Positions 51,650 through 59,048 of a DNA stretch of 64,000 nt are shown piece by piece. A program made the position numbers and the translations under genes. Each line of letters begins with the position of its first letter. Position 1 is the stretch's first letter. The notes under the pieces were generated by a model. The model saw only the letters and a list, made by a program, of their open reading frames with translations. It searched no databases and was not told the DNA's origin. The DNA comes from CALKZN01 sp050633585 (GTDB lineage Bacteria; Pseudomonadota; Gammaproteobacteria; Arenicellales; Arenicellaceae): the NCBI GenBank assembly GCA_050633585.1, contig JBOEGT010000054.1, forward strand, positions 1-64,000, read 5' to 3'.

Positions 51650-52186
51650 ATGTTATTAATCAAAGAAAAAATTGAGCGTGATTCTGCCGAGTTTACACAC
51701 ACGGTCGCAACCCACTGGTTAACCTTGCCGTTTGATGTTCGTCAAAAAGCTCGTTTTGTCGCCACTTTAGATTCAGGGCAAGAGGTGGGGGTGCAAATTG
51801 AGCGAGGCCATATTTTGCGGCACGGCGATAAATTAACGGCTGTCGATGGTTCTGTGGTTCAAATAAATGCGGGTGATGAGGCCGTTTCCACAGTTCATGT
51901 GAAAGATAAAAAATTGATTGCAAGAATTTGTTATCACTTAGGAAATCGTCATGTTCAACTGCAAGTTGAATCAGGTTGGTGCCGCTATTTGCAAGACCAT
52001 GTCCTCGATGAAATGGTTGAGTTATTAGGAGGGAGTATTACTCACGAAAAGGCACCATTTGAACCTGAATCTGGCGCCTATGCCGGAGGCCATCATCATG
52101 GACACCACCGCCATGATGATCACATTCATCGCGTTGAAACACCTGTTGCCATCAAAGAAATCGACGGTTTTAGCCGTGTTAGATAA
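51650..52186 (+). CDS. ureE: Urease nickel metallochaperone UreE
   Basis: 178 aa. The N-terminal peptide-binding domain and C-terminal metal domain are followed by a His-rich tail (GGHHHGHHRHDDHIH, about 149-163). That kind of tail stores or binds several Ni(II) ions. It starts 4 bp after ureC. The last residues (IKEIDGFSRVR) continue beyond the His tail, which is slightly longer than in Klebsiella. Confidence 0.94.
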   Translation: MLLIKEKIERDSAEFTHTVATHWLTLPFDVRQKARFVATLDSGQEVGVQIERGHILRHGDKLTAVDGSVVQINAGDEAVSTVHVKDKKLIARICYHLGNRHVQLQVESGWCRYLQDHVLDEMVELLGGSITHEKAPFEPESGAYAGGHHHGHHRHDDHIHRVETPVAIKEIDGFSRVR

Positions 52187-52229
52187 CACAGTAAGCTGCC
52201 CGAATGATCGAATACAATAGAACTAGCGA

Positions 52230-52943
52230 ATGATAAGCAACGATTTACAAATTCTACAGTTGCTACGCTTAGTATCTCCCGCATTGCCAGTGGGTGCATT
52301 TGCCTATTCACAAGGGTTAGAAGGCGGTGTTGAACAAGGGTGGATTCAAAACGACCAAGACAGTTTGCAATGGATTTCAGGCGTGTTGCAAAACAGTATT
52401 GCGAATTTGGATTTACCAGCGCTGTATTGGCAGAAAAAAATGATAGAAAACAATGAAATAGAAGCATTTTATCACCTTAATGATTGCATCTTTGCTTACC
52501 GAGAAACGTCTGAGTTTCGCCTAGAAAGCCACCAAATGGGGCAGGCACTGCTGAGGTTGTTGCGAGACACTCAGTCTGATGTGAATGTTGATGATCCAGA
52601 AGCGGTTCACACCGTGCTGTACGATAAGGCTCCACAGCAGATTGACTGGGTGTCAGCTTTCGCGATTGCCGCAAGCAGCGTTAAACTCAGCGATCAACAA
52701 GCGCTGCTTGGTTATGCGTGGGCGTGGTGTGAGACCCAAGTCGCAGCGGCGATCAAGCTGGTTCCTTTGGGGCAAACGCAAGGCCAAAAGTTGCTGATCA
52801 ATCTCACTGAAACGATAGCCACGTTGGTTGAGGATTTGTTAGCGAACATGCCTGATAAAGATAAAATCGGTGCGATTTCACCGAATTTAACCATTATTAG
52901 CAGCTTGCATGAAACACAATATTCAAGGCTTTTCCGGTCTTGA
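52230..52943 (+). CDS. ureF: Urease accessory protein UreF
   Basis: 237 aa all-helical urease maturation factor that gates UreG GTPase activity. Conserved features are LQLLRLVSPALPVGAFAYSQGLE (about 6-28), the FAYSQGLE motif and a Y(R)ETSEFRLESHQMGQALLRL segment. It follows ureE by 43 bp and precedes ureG by 78 bp. Confidence 0.94.
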   Translation: MISNDLQILQLLRLVSPALPVGAFAYSQGLEGGVEQGWIQNDQDSLQWISGVLQNSIANLDLPALYWQKKMIENNEIEAFYHLNDCIFAYRETSEFRLESHQMGQALLRLLRDTQSDVNVDDPEAVHTVLYDKAPQQIDWVSAFAIAASSVKLSDQQALLGYAWAWCETQVAAAIKLVPLGQTQGQKLLINLTETIATLVEDLLANMPDKDKIGAISPNLTIISSLHETQYSRLFRS

Positions 52944-53021
52944 CCGCACGTTAGGTTGTTTTTGTTAAGCGGCCTGATAGACATCAACACGATTTAATCA
53001 AATAACAGACAGAATAAGACA

Positions 53022-53633
53022 ATGAGCAAACAAGTACTAAGAGTAGGGGTCGGTGGCCCAGTTGGGTCAGGTAAAACAGCATTGTTGAAAGCCTTATGTG
53101 CTGAATTAAAAGACAAATACGATATCGCCGTGGTCACCAATGACATCTATACCCGCGAAGACGCACAGTTTTTGATCCATCATGAAGCTTTGCCAGAAGA
53201 ACGTATTTTAGGTGTTGAAACAGGCGGTTGCCCGCACACAGCCATCCGCGAAGACGCTTCTATGAACCTCGCGGCTGTCGATGAATTGCAAAATCGTTTT
53301 CCAGATTTAGATGTGGTGTTCATCGAAAGTGGTGGCGATAACCTCAGTGCCACGTTTAGTCCGGAGCTTTCTGACTTAACGATTTATGTGATTGATGTGT
53401 CTGCTGGAGACAAAATTCCACGAAAAGGCGGCCCAGGCATCACTAAATCAGACCTACTTATCATCAACAAAACAGACCTAGCACCACTCGTTGGCGCATC
53501 ACTAGAGGTAATGGACAGGGATGCTAAGAAAATGCGTGGTGACAGACCGTTTGTTTTTTCAAACCTGAAAAAAAATGATGGGCTGCAAGAGATCATCAGC
53601 TTTATTGAAAAGTTTGGAATGTTGCCTGCATAG
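53022..53633 (+). CDS. ureG: Urease accessory GTPase UreG
   Basis: 203 aa SIMIBI GTPase. The P-loop is GGPVGSGKTALL (about 9-20). The Ni-binding Cys-Pro-His motif lies in ETGGCPHTAIREDAS (about 66-80), with the guanine-specificity motif NKTDLA (about 149-154). It transfers nickel to urease using GTP. It is the last gene of the urease operon; the region after it changes to integron-like sequence. Confidence 0.96.
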   Translation: MSKQVLRVGVGGPVGSGKTALLKALCAELKDKYDIAVVTNDIYTREDAQFLIHHEALPEERILGVETGGCPHTAIREDASMNLAAVDELQNRFPDLDVVFIESGGDNLSATFSPELSDLTIYVIDVSAGDKIPRKGGPGITKSDLLIINKTDLAPLVGASLEVMDRDAKKMRGDRPFVFSNLKKNDGLQEIISFIEKFGMLPA

Positions 53634-53803
53634 GGCTAAACAGAATTGACGAGGGTTGCTCTGCGTTAAGCAAGGCGTTTCTAAGCAACCACTTGCTGAT
53701 TGATATTGATCATTATTAACGGTGGCCAAGGACTTTTAATGTTTGGCAATATTGGCGTGTAAACACCTTTAAAACTGTCAGGTATTCGAACAAGAGGATC
53801 TAT

Positions 53804-54053
53804 CCGACTTGAAAATAAACCGACTGTCGGGATAATATGTTAGCAAATAACGCATAAGTATTTGAAAATAAAAATATAAACTTGATGCTGATATAAAAAC
53901 CGACAATCTGCTATCCCGACTTAATGTCGGTCTAACAGGACTAGATAATAGACGAAAATGGAGTAAATATATGAAATTAAAAGGAAAAATCCAAAGTCGG
54001 TTTTTGCGGAAAACCGGAAATAAACGACACTATGTTATCCGACATGAAGTCGG
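53804..54053. repeat. Cluster of CCGAC/GTCGG inverted repeats
   Basis: CCGAC occurs at 53804, 53820, 53900, 53916 and 54039; GTCGG occurs at 53826, 53926, 53996 and 54049. Three pairs make short hairpins: CCGAC-T-GTCGG (53820-53830), CCGAC-TTAAT-GTCGG (53916-53930) and CCGAC-ATGAA-GTCGG (54039-54053). The spacing is irregular. The set could be recombination-site structure, protein-binding sites or a degraded mobile-element end. Confidence 0.65.
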
Positions 54054-54060
54054 AGAATAA
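53971..54060 (+). CDS. Possible 29-codon basic peptide at the array edge
   Basis: ATG at 53971 has GGAG 7 bp upstream and opens 29 codons before TAA at 54058-54060. The peptide starts MKLKGKIQSRFLRKTG and is strongly basic (Lys/Arg rich). It overlaps the CCGAC repeats and part of a putative attC-like end. It could be a real tiny cassette protein or a chance frame; no relative is recognised. Confidence 0.25.
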   Translation: MKLKGKIQSRFLRKTGNKRHYVIRHEVGE

Positions 54061-54073
54061 ACTGTTATAAACC

Positions 54074-54445
54074 ATGAAAAAAGCCATCCTTACTCTTATA
54101 ACTCTTCCCTTTCTATTCTCTTGCTCTTTCGCAAAGGATAAGAATGAGAAAGCAGTTTTAGTTGGGAGCTATCTAATTTCCTCGCATGGTGAATTTAGAA
54201 AAGGTGAAAATGCTGGTCATCCAGATATTGTTAGAATAGGAGATGGCTTGATAGAAAAATTAAAAGAGTTAGGGCCTAAAAATGATATTTGTCGTTCTGA
54301 TTTACTATTAGGCCTGGAAGATATTGAAGCTAGCCATATTATTAAAATTTCATGTGGTTCAAACACCGTTTTAGCCATTAGGCTGAAATATTCTGATAGA
54401 TTGTCCAGGTTCCATATTTTAGGCTGGTGGACATCTGGTTTATAA
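54074..54445 (+). CDS. Cassette-borne lipoprotein of unknown function
   Basis: 123 aa with a lipoprotein signal peptide: KKAILTLITLPFLFSC, where the lipobox LFSC puts the acylated Cys at residue 17. The mature part has two further cysteines (NDICRS, KISCGS) that could form a disulfide. No family is recognised. The ATG lies 4 bp after a GTTATAA junction and the TAA stop falls in the left end of the attC site at 54440-54511. That is the usual gene-cassette compactness. Confidence 0.72.
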   Translation: MKKAILTLITLPFLFSCSFAKDKNEKAVLVGSYLISSHGEFRKGENAGHPDIVRIGDGLIEKLKELGPKNDICRSDLLLGLEDIEASHIIKISCGSNTVLAIRLKYSDRLSRFHILGWWTSGL

Positions 54446-54511
54446 CAAGCGTAGGCATTTGGACAAAGTTTCCGCTCCGCTTCAACTTTACCCATGCTAC
54501 GGGCGTTAGCT
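54440..54511 (+). repeat. attC-like recombination site 1
   Basis: Begins TTATAACAAGCGTAGGCAT and ends ATGCTACGGGCGTTAGCT, two nearly complementary arms joined by a central imperfect palindrome (TTTCCGCTCCGC). The right core G/TTAGCT is at 54505. Left AACAAG and right GCGTTA ends match VCR-type attC sites. Confidence 0.82.
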
Positions 54512-54529
54512 GTCAAAAGAGAAAAAATA

Positions 54530-54895
54530 ATGTCAAAACAACCAATAAATTTAGCAGATAAATTTTCTAAATTCTCTGAACACTGGTCCCCTAGAGTAGT
54601 AGCTGAGATGAATGATTATCAGTTTAAATTAGCCAAAATTGAGGGCGACTTTGTTTGGCATGATCATAAAGATACTGATGAGGTCTTTATCGTTATAGAA
54701 GGCTCAATGCGAATCGATTTCAGAGATGGGTCAGTTGACCTTAGAGAGGGAGAAATGTTCGTTGTTCCAAAAGGGGTTGAACATAAGCCCTTTGCAGAAA
54801 AGGAATGTAAAATAATGTTCGTTGAGACCAGAGGGGTCGCAAATACAGGTGATGCAGGTGGTGACCTCACAGCTGAAGAAGATGTTTGGGTATAA
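54530..54895 (+). CDS. Cassette-borne cupin-domain protein
   Basis: 121 aa single cupin. Motif 1 is WHDHKDTDEVFIVIEGSMRI (about 41-60), with two His and a Glu as metal ligands. Motif 2 is VPKGVEHKPFAEK with the fourth ligand His. The C-terminal GVANTGDAGGDLTAEEDVWV resembles a widespread cupin group often found in integron cassettes. The start at 54530 is chosen because the longer frame would begin inside the preceding attC. No substrate is known. Confidence 0.84.
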   Translation: MSKQPINLADKFSKFSEHWSPRVVAEMNDYQFKLAKIEGDFVWHDHKDTDEVFIVIEGSMRIDFRDGSVDLREGEMFVVPKGVEHKPFAEKECKIMFVETRGVANTGDAGGDLTAEEDVWV

Positions 54896-54900
54896 AGCAC

Positions 54901-54969
54901 AGCTAACAAGCACATTAAAAATCGCCCGCAAAAGTGGTGTCAGTTCACGCCTTTTATGTGGGCGTTATG
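54901..54969 (+). repeat. attC-like recombination site 2
   Basis: Starts GCTAACAAGCACATTAAAA and ends TTTTATGTGGGCGTTATGC. The outer arms AACAAGCACAT and ATGTGGGCGTT are complementary with a bulge. The right core GTTATGC is at 54963-54969. Confidence 0.8.
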
Positions 54970-54987
54970 CATACGAGTAAATAAACC

Positions 54988-55425
54988 ATGTTAAAAGCTG
55001 GATGTTTAATAATTAGTTTATGGGCTATTTTAAATTTATTAGCTTCTTTATTTGTTGTTTTGATTCCAGTTTTAATTTCAAACGAATCAGCGCCTGCACT
55101 ATTAGAGTCTCTTTCTAAAGACTTAATAGTCGGGATTAATCAACAAGTTTTAGCTAATGCAAATTCAATTGCAGTTTTTGCAAATGTCTTAAATATTGCA
55201 ATTTCAATTTCTTTGCTTTTTATTGTGTGGTTTGGCCTTTTTAAAAAACTAAAATGGTCGTTTGTAGCGGTAGTGATAATTTTAAGCTTAATGTTAGCGT
55301 CAGGTTTTTTTGCTGACCATGTATCAAGGAATAATCATACTTGGGTAAACTTCGTATCAGGCGCAATTATGTGTATTGGGTTATTATTTTCAGCCATCGG
55401 AATCTTTAAACCAAAACATGCATAA
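54988..55425 (+). CDS. Cassette-borne four-helix membrane protein
   Basis: 145 aa with four hydrophobic segments (about 5-28, 62-82, 88-106, 121-140). The N-terminus is hydrophobic and there are few charged residues. No family is recognised. The stop codon overlaps the left end of the next attC site. Small integral-membrane proteins are common passengers of chromosomal integrons. Confidence 0.72.
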   Translation: MLKAGCLIISLWAILNLLASLFVVLIPVLISNESAPALLESLSKDLIVGINQQVLANANSIAVFANVLNIAISISLLFIVWFGLFKKLKWSFVAVVIILSLMLASGFFADHVSRNNHTWVNFVSGAIMCIGLLFSAIGIFKPKHA

Positions 55426-55513
55426 CAAGTCAGTGAACTCGCTCATTTCATTCGCTGGACAGAAAAATTGCTACGCGATTTTCTGCCCGTTGCCCGTTAC
55501 TGAGGCGTTATGC
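55420..55513 (+). repeat. attC-like recombination site 3
   Basis: Starts GCATAACAAGTCAGTGAAC and ends GTTACTGAGGCGTTATGC. CAGTGAAC-type and GTTACTG arms pair, with an internal palindrome CAGAAAAATTG...TTTTCTG. Length is 94 bp. Confidence 0.82.
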
Positions 55514-55523
55514 GCATTAAACG

Positions 55524-55880
55524 ATGACTGAATTTTACAAGCTCATTTCGACATATGATGTTGTTCTTGAATTTTCGACTAATACTAGGCCAGTTCGTAT
55601 TGAGGTTTTGAAAAGCATTGATAACCCTAAAAAACTAAGAGCGAGAGTATGGGATCAAATCACATATGATTTAAATCCTACATTTGCGTCTTTTGAAAAT
55701 AAATGCGGAGAGAGAAAATACATCTATAGCAGTGATGAGATTAACCGTGAAATTACTACTATACTTTCTGGAGATGAAAGTTCAATTGATATATTTTTTG
55801 GAAAAGAATGGGAATCTGAACAAGAGTTTTTGAACTATTTAAAAGGTTTGTTAAATGAATATCATAAGTCTCTTGTTTGA
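55524..55880 (+). CDS. Cassette-borne hypothetical protein
   Basis: 118 aa soluble alpha/beta protein with no signal peptide or membrane segment. Aromatic and acidic residues are frequent toward the C-terminus (WESEQEFLNYLKGLL). I do not recognise the family. It begins 10 bp after the attC core at 55507 and ends just before attC site 4, so it fills its cassette completely. Confidence 0.68.
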   Translation: MTEFYKLISTYDVVLEFSTNTRPVRIEVLKSIDNPKKLRARVWDQITYDLNPTFASFENKCGERKYIYSSDEINREITTILSGDESSIDIFFGKEWESEQEFLNYLKGLLNEYHKSLV

Positions 55881-55886
55881 AATTAC

Positions 55887-55946
55887 GCATAACAAGAAAA
55901 GTCAGAATGGACGCGCTAAAGCGCGCCTCTGCTTTTGTCGTTATGT
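55887..55946 (+). repeat. attC-like recombination site 4
   Basis: Starts GCATAACAAGAAAAGTCAG and ends CTCTGCTTTTGTCGTTATGT. The interior GCGCGCTAAAGCGCGC-type palindrome (ACGCGCTAAAGCGCGC at 55911-55926) forms the hairpin tip. Length is 60 bp. Confidence 0.8.
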
Positions 55947-55964
55947 ATAAAAACAGATGGAAGC

Positions 55965-56672
55965 ATGGGAAAGAAAAACAAAAAAAGTCTTACTGATAAT
56001 GTGGCAATATGGGTGGCGATGGCAACGTCAATAGTTGCAGTAATCATCTCTGGATTCAGCCTTTATCACACATACCAGTTAGAAAATGAAAAAGAGACGG
56101 AAAATATACTGCTCTCAGTTAACAGGGTATTTGACGACTATGCCACCCAGCTATTTCCATTTTCAAACAGAGGAGCTCCGTCAGGGGCTTTGTCTGTATA
56201 TTGGGATGTTTTAGTATCTAATAATGGTCAATCCCCAATATCAATAATTGACTACGATATTACAGTCCTATCTGCTCCTAATCGCATCGTTGACTATAGT
56301 GGATTGAATGATGGTTTATACAATACTGAAATGGATGAAGTTGGCCTTCCAGTAGTTATTGACCCAGGCCATGCCAAAAGATTTTATCTAAAGTCCAGAA
56401 TACTTTTACACTCCAAAGCAGTTATGGAGGCTATAAATCCAGAGCAAGAAAATCGCCATGAAAGTATCAATGGGCTATTGTCAAAGCTCTACATGTCTGG
56501 AACAGACTTCTATGGAAACAAAGTGATCGTTCCACGAAAAAACATTGAATATGCTATCGTTTCACCTGAAAAAAGAAAGGAACAAGTGTTTATTGTGACT
56601 TTAAAGACAGCTAAAGGAGGCCAAGAACAGGACTTTGTATCTTGGTATAACCACAGTGGCATCAGCAAATAA
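55965..56672 (+). CDS. Cassette-borne single-pass membrane protein
   Basis: 235 aa from the ATG at 55965; an in-frame TTG at 55935 lies inside the attC and is unlikely. A Lys-rich N-terminus precedes one membrane helix (about 13-36, VAIWVAMATSIVAVIISGFSL) and a short coiled region. The rest is a soluble domain of beta-rich character. There is no Cys cluster or known catalytic motif. It is the largest ORF of the array. Confidence 0.72.
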   Translation: MGKKNKKSLTDNVAIWVAMATSIVAVIISGFSLYHTYQLENEKETENILLSVNRVFDDYATQLFPFSNRGAPSGALSVYWDVLVSNNGQSPISIIDYDITVLSAPNRIVDYSGLNDGLYNTEMDEVGLPVVIDPGHAKRFYLKSRILLHSKAVMEAINPEQENRHESINGLLSKLYMSGTDFYGNKVIVPRKNIEYAIVSPEKRKEQVFIVTLKTAKGGQEQDFVSWYNHSGISK

Positions 56673-56677
56673 AGAAT

Positions 56678-56747
56678 ACATAACAAGTACAGCCAGCAGG
56701 ACAAACCTACGCTGCGCTCCGATTTGTCTCTGCTGTAGGCGTTATAA
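56678..56747 (+). repeat. attC-like recombination site 5
   Basis: Starts ACATAACAAGTACAGCCAGC and ends GCTGTAGGCGTTATAA. Arms TACAGC and GCTGTA pair exactly, with GGACAAAC and GATTTGTC as inner arms. The right core GTTATAA is at 56741. Confidence 0.85.
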
Positions 56748-56761
56748 GTACAGGAAAAACT

Positions 56762-57019
56762 ATGATCTCTAAAATAATGCTGGTATTTCTCTTGATCATT
56801 AATTGTTGGGTTTCGCTCTTAGTGTCAAGAAGAGATGATCTCGAGATAAAACAAAAACTATATCAAATTATTTTTATTTGGATACTTCCTGTAATTGGTG
56901 CTTTTGGTTTGTTTTTCTTTTATAAAACTCAAGATAGTAAAGCTGAACTTTTTGCCAGAGAGTTTGGTGGTGGAACAAGTGAAGGTATTGGCGGTTCATC
57001 TGGAGGGAATGATGGATAA
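56762..57019 (+). CDS. Cassette-borne small membrane protein with Gly-rich tail
   Basis: 85 aa, with two hydrophobic helices (2-20 and 36-54) of the phospholipase-D-nuclease N-terminal-like pattern (WILPVIGAFGLFFFYK). The tail GGGTSEGIGGSSGGNDG is glycine rich and disordered. The family is not certain. It is flanked by attC site 5 and a degraded site near 57028. Confidence 0.68.
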   Translation: MISKIMLVFLLIINCWVSLLVSRRDDLEIKQKLYQIIFIWILPVIGAFGLFFFYKTQDSKAELFAREFGGGTSEGIGGSSGGNDG

Positions 57020-57027
57020 GATAAAAC

Positions 57028-57088
57028 TTATAACAAGTTGCTCAAAAATGGCAGAATTGATTGTTGAAGTAAAAAAAGTTAATTGAAA
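57028..57088 (+). repeat. Degraded attC-like site
   Basis: CTTATAACAAGTTGCTCAA resembles the left end of the other sites. The right part (about 57078, GTTAATTG) matches poorly and no clear hairpin is visible. It may be a decayed attC between the cassettes at 56762 and 57089. Confidence 0.35.
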
Positions 57089-57304
57089 ATGAATAAATTT
57101 GACTGGCATAGTGATGTCATCACAAAAGATACAGTAGTCAATAAGGATTATCGAAATACGCAAAACGTACGTCGATTCCTCAAAGAAGTCTGTGGTCCGG
57201 ATTTTAAATTTAATCGGGAGTTTATGGCTTGGATAAAAAATGGAGAGCCAAAAACAATGGGGGATGTGGCATCGCGATGGTTGCATGAAAAAAGAAGCAT
57301 ATAG
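57089..57304 (+). CDS. DUF6434-like small protein
   Basis: 71 aa starting MNKFDWHSDVITKDTVV and continuing KDYRNTQNVRRFLKEVCG...FMAWIKN...TMGDVASRW. This pattern (W-H-S-D-x-I-T, Y-x-N-T-Q-N-V-R-R-F, a C-terminal K-T-M-G-D region) matches the DUF6434 domain as I recall it. Function is unknown; it may bind nucleic acid (SAP-like). The ATG at 57089 is preferred over a TTG two codons earlier. Confidence 0.65.
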   Translation: MNKFDWHSDVITKDTVVNKDYRNTQNVRRFLKEVCGPDFKFNREFMAWIKNGEPKTMGDVASRWLHEKRSI

Positions 57305-57361
57305 TGGGCTCTCAACAACTTGTTTTTATTCTATGGCGACTCTTACTAGGTATTGATTAAC

Positions 57362-57853
57362 ATGGGTAAAAATACACATACGAAAAATTTTGTAGATCAT
57401 CCAAGGTATGGAAATGTTCCGTTGCCTTCAGGAAACACATTTACAAAAGAATCGATCGAGCGCGGGCATTGGAGGTATTCACACGTTAAGTATTTTATTG
57501 AATCAGCAATACCTGCTGATATCAGAAAGCAAAATTATGCGGTTTTTCCCAGGTCAATTTATGTTGATATTGAAGAACAATGTGCTGTATGTAAAAGACC
57601 TTTTATATTTTTTGCAGAAGAGCAAAAATATTGGTTTGAAGAGCTCAAATTTTGGGTTGATGCGCATTGCACAAGGTGTGTTGATTGCAGAAAGAAAGAT
57701 CAAGAAATTCAATCTATGCAGTGCTTGTATCAAAAGTTACTTGAAAAACAAGAGAGAACAGCAGCAGAAACAACCAAGCTTAAAAATATCGCACTAGAGT
57801 TATATCAATTAGGGTATATCAAGGATGAGAATAAAATTAATAGCATCGGTTAA
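57362..57853 (+). CDS. Zinc-ribbon protein of the cassette array
   Basis: 163 aa. The centre holds two CxxC pairs, CAVCKRPFIF (about 74-83) and CTRCVDCRK (about 104-112). They make a probable zinc ribbon like the small zf_Tbcl-type domain, with aromatic residues between (KYWFEELKFW). A C-terminal coiled-coil of charged residues follows. The ATG at 57362 is preferred over the upstream TTG. The stop overlaps the next short attC. Role unknown. Confidence 0.72.
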   Translation: MGKNTHTKNFVDHPRYGNVPLPSGNTFTKESIERGHWRYSHVKYFIESAIPADIRKQNYAVFPRSIYVDIEEQCAVCKRPFIFFAEEQKYWFEELKFWVDAHCTRCVDCRKKDQEIQSMQCLYQKLLEKQERTAAETTKLKNIALELYQLGYIKDENKINSIG

Positions 57854-57889
57854 CATGCTTACGAGCATTGTTTTGATGTCGCGTTAGGC
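57848..57889 (+). repeat. Short attC-like site
   Basis: GGTTAACATGCTTACGAGC and GATGTCGCGTTAGGC form AACAT...ATGT arms with an inner GCTTACGAGC hairpin. At 42 bp it is shorter than typical attC sites. The right core GTTAGGC is at 57883. Confidence 0.55.
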
Positions 57890-57907
57890 ATCTTAAAAAT
57901 ATACAGC

Positions 57908-58435
57908 ATGGAAATAAGTACGGTTCTAGGAATTCTTGGCGTCATAGCGAACATACTATGGCCTTTGTTCAAGCGGCGTAAGTTCTTGCTGGTGGGTCAA
58001 GTGATCGCTTGCATATTGATGTGTTTACACTTTCTATTGTTAGGTGCTGATACCGGTGCGAGTATCATGCTTGTTGCGGGTATTCAAGCTGCTCTAGCAA
58101 TACCTCTTGAGTCTTATCCAAGATTTAAAGTAGTTTATCTTATATCAATTCTAGTCACTCTTTTTGTATGCTGGTACACATGGCAGGGCTTAGCATCTAT
58201 ATTTTCTTCCTTGGCATTGATACTTTTTTGTATTGGTAATCTACAAGTGAATACTAAAGTTTTGCGTATATTTTTATTATTATGCTTATTTAGTTGGGTT
58301 GGTCATAATGCATTGATAGCATCTTATCCAGCGTTGGTTTCTAACGCTTTAGCATTTGTGACAAGTGTTTTTGCATTGGTACGTCAATTCATGCCTAACA
58401 AGGCGTTAAACGCGCCTTCAGCTGGGGCGCGCTAA
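57908..58435 (+). CDS. YgjV-family inner-membrane protein
   Basis: 175 aa with about six hydrophobic helices. It matches the YgjV family: VLGILGVIANILWPLFKRRKFLLVGQVIACILMCLHFLLLGADTGA and a later CIGNLQVNTKVLR segment. The function of YgjV is unknown. The C-terminus runs into the next attC (PNKALNAPSAGAR is encoded by attC bases), so the native tail may have been replaced when the cassette formed. Confidence 0.8.
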   Translation: MEISTVLGILGVIANILWPLFKRRKFLLVGQVIACILMCLHFLLLGADTGASIMLVAGIQAALAIPLESYPRFKVVYLISILVTLFVCWYTWQGLASIFSSLALILFCIGNLQVNTKVLRIFLLLCLFSWVGHNALIASYPALVSNALAFVTSVFALVRQFMPNKALNAPSAGAR

Positions 58436-58451
58436 AGCGTACTTGTTAACC
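58393..58451 (+). repeat. attC-like site with strong hairpin
   Basis: GCCTAACAAGGCGTTAAACG at the left and GCGCTAAAGCGTACTTGTTAAC at the right pair as AACAAG/CTTGTT and CGCGCC/GGCGCG, with a short TTCAGCT tip. Length is 59 bp. The site overlaps the end of the YgjV gene. Confidence 0.75.
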
Positions 58452-58487
58452 AGCGTATGAATATTTATCTATAAAGGTAAAAAATAA

Positions 58488-58586
58488 ATGAAAAATATTC
58501 TATTTTTAATATCCATTGCATTGAGTGGCTGTGCTTCTATGAACACACCAAAAATAATTAAGGGCTCTGACCCCTTTCATTGCTGA
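58488..58586 (+). pseudogene. Truncated duplicate of the lipoprotein gene at 59049
   Basis: From about 58475 to 58553 the sequence is a near copy of 59035-59113. Both open with a KNILFL or RNILFL signal and LSGCASMNTP lipobox. After NTP the copy diverges into KIIKGSDPFHC and stops at 58584-58586 inside a TGACCCC repeat. It has 32 codons against 125 for the intact gene. The duplicated 5' part shows an unequal exchange or insertion inside the cassette. Confidence 0.8.
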
Positions 58587-58598
58587 CCCCTTTCATTG
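58568..58598 (+). repeat. Tandem TGACCCCTTTCATTG repeat
   Basis: Two exact 15-bp copies at 58568-58582 and 58584-58598, one base apart. Short TGACCCCTTT motifs are often scattered beside transposases in gammaproteobacteria, so this may be the scar of a lost mobile element. No transposase ORF is present. Confidence 0.65.
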
Positions 58599-59048
58599 TT
58601 GCGACAGGTGAAAGCGGATATTTTCGAAATATGCCGATTCATCAATATAGCGTCACATTCGGTCACACTAATGCAACAGTCTTTATGAAGCCTTCAAACT
58701 ATAGTTAAGCCTCTTACTTAAAGGCGCTATTTTTGCAGACGCTTCTAGGTTTTGAATGAATAACTTAACGATAATTGAATGTGGTGAAAATTATGAACGG
58801 ATTAAAAAATACACTCGTTTCGACGGCTTTGTTTGTTATTCGGGCTCGAGGCCCACATGACTATTCGAAGTTATGCCTGAGAGATTTGTAATGCCTATAC
58901 TTGTTATCGGTTTTATGCGAACCAGTCAAAGATCGAGCTATTACAAATGGCCTTCAGTTATGACCTGAAGGTGGGTCTCACAAACCCGTTTAGAAGGAAA
59001 TTAAAAAGGATGATAATCATCAAAATCAATCATACAAGGTAAAAATAA
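58599..59048. other. Non-coding stretch inside the cassette array
   Basis: 450 bp with no convincing gene. A 32-codon frame at 58793-58891 has no relative I can name. CCTTCAG (58951-58957) and CTGAAGG (58965-58971) form a perfect 7-bp hairpin. The stretch separates the broken lipoprotein copy from the intact one and may be an inserted or decayed cassette. Confidence 0.5.

Larger units (their letters stand above)
53634..54073. other. Repeat-rich junction between ureG and the cassette array
   Basis: 440 bp without a standard gene. GGTTGCT (53654-53660) and AGCAACC (53694-53700) could form a hairpin after ureG. From 53804 on, nine CCGAC or GTCGG half-sites occur. TAACAG (53933-53938) and CTGTTA (54062-54067) are complementary ends of an attC-like form, and the right one merges into GTTATAA, like the other cassette junctions. 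A 29-codon ORF lies at 53971-54060. The change in repeat content marks the left edge of the array. Confidence 0.6.

Noticed and set aside
57029..57329. AACAAGTTG and CAACTTGTT as terminal inverted repeats around the DUF6434-like gene
   Set aside because: Only nine bases match and no transposase or target-site duplication is seen; the left copy is better explained as a decayed attC end.
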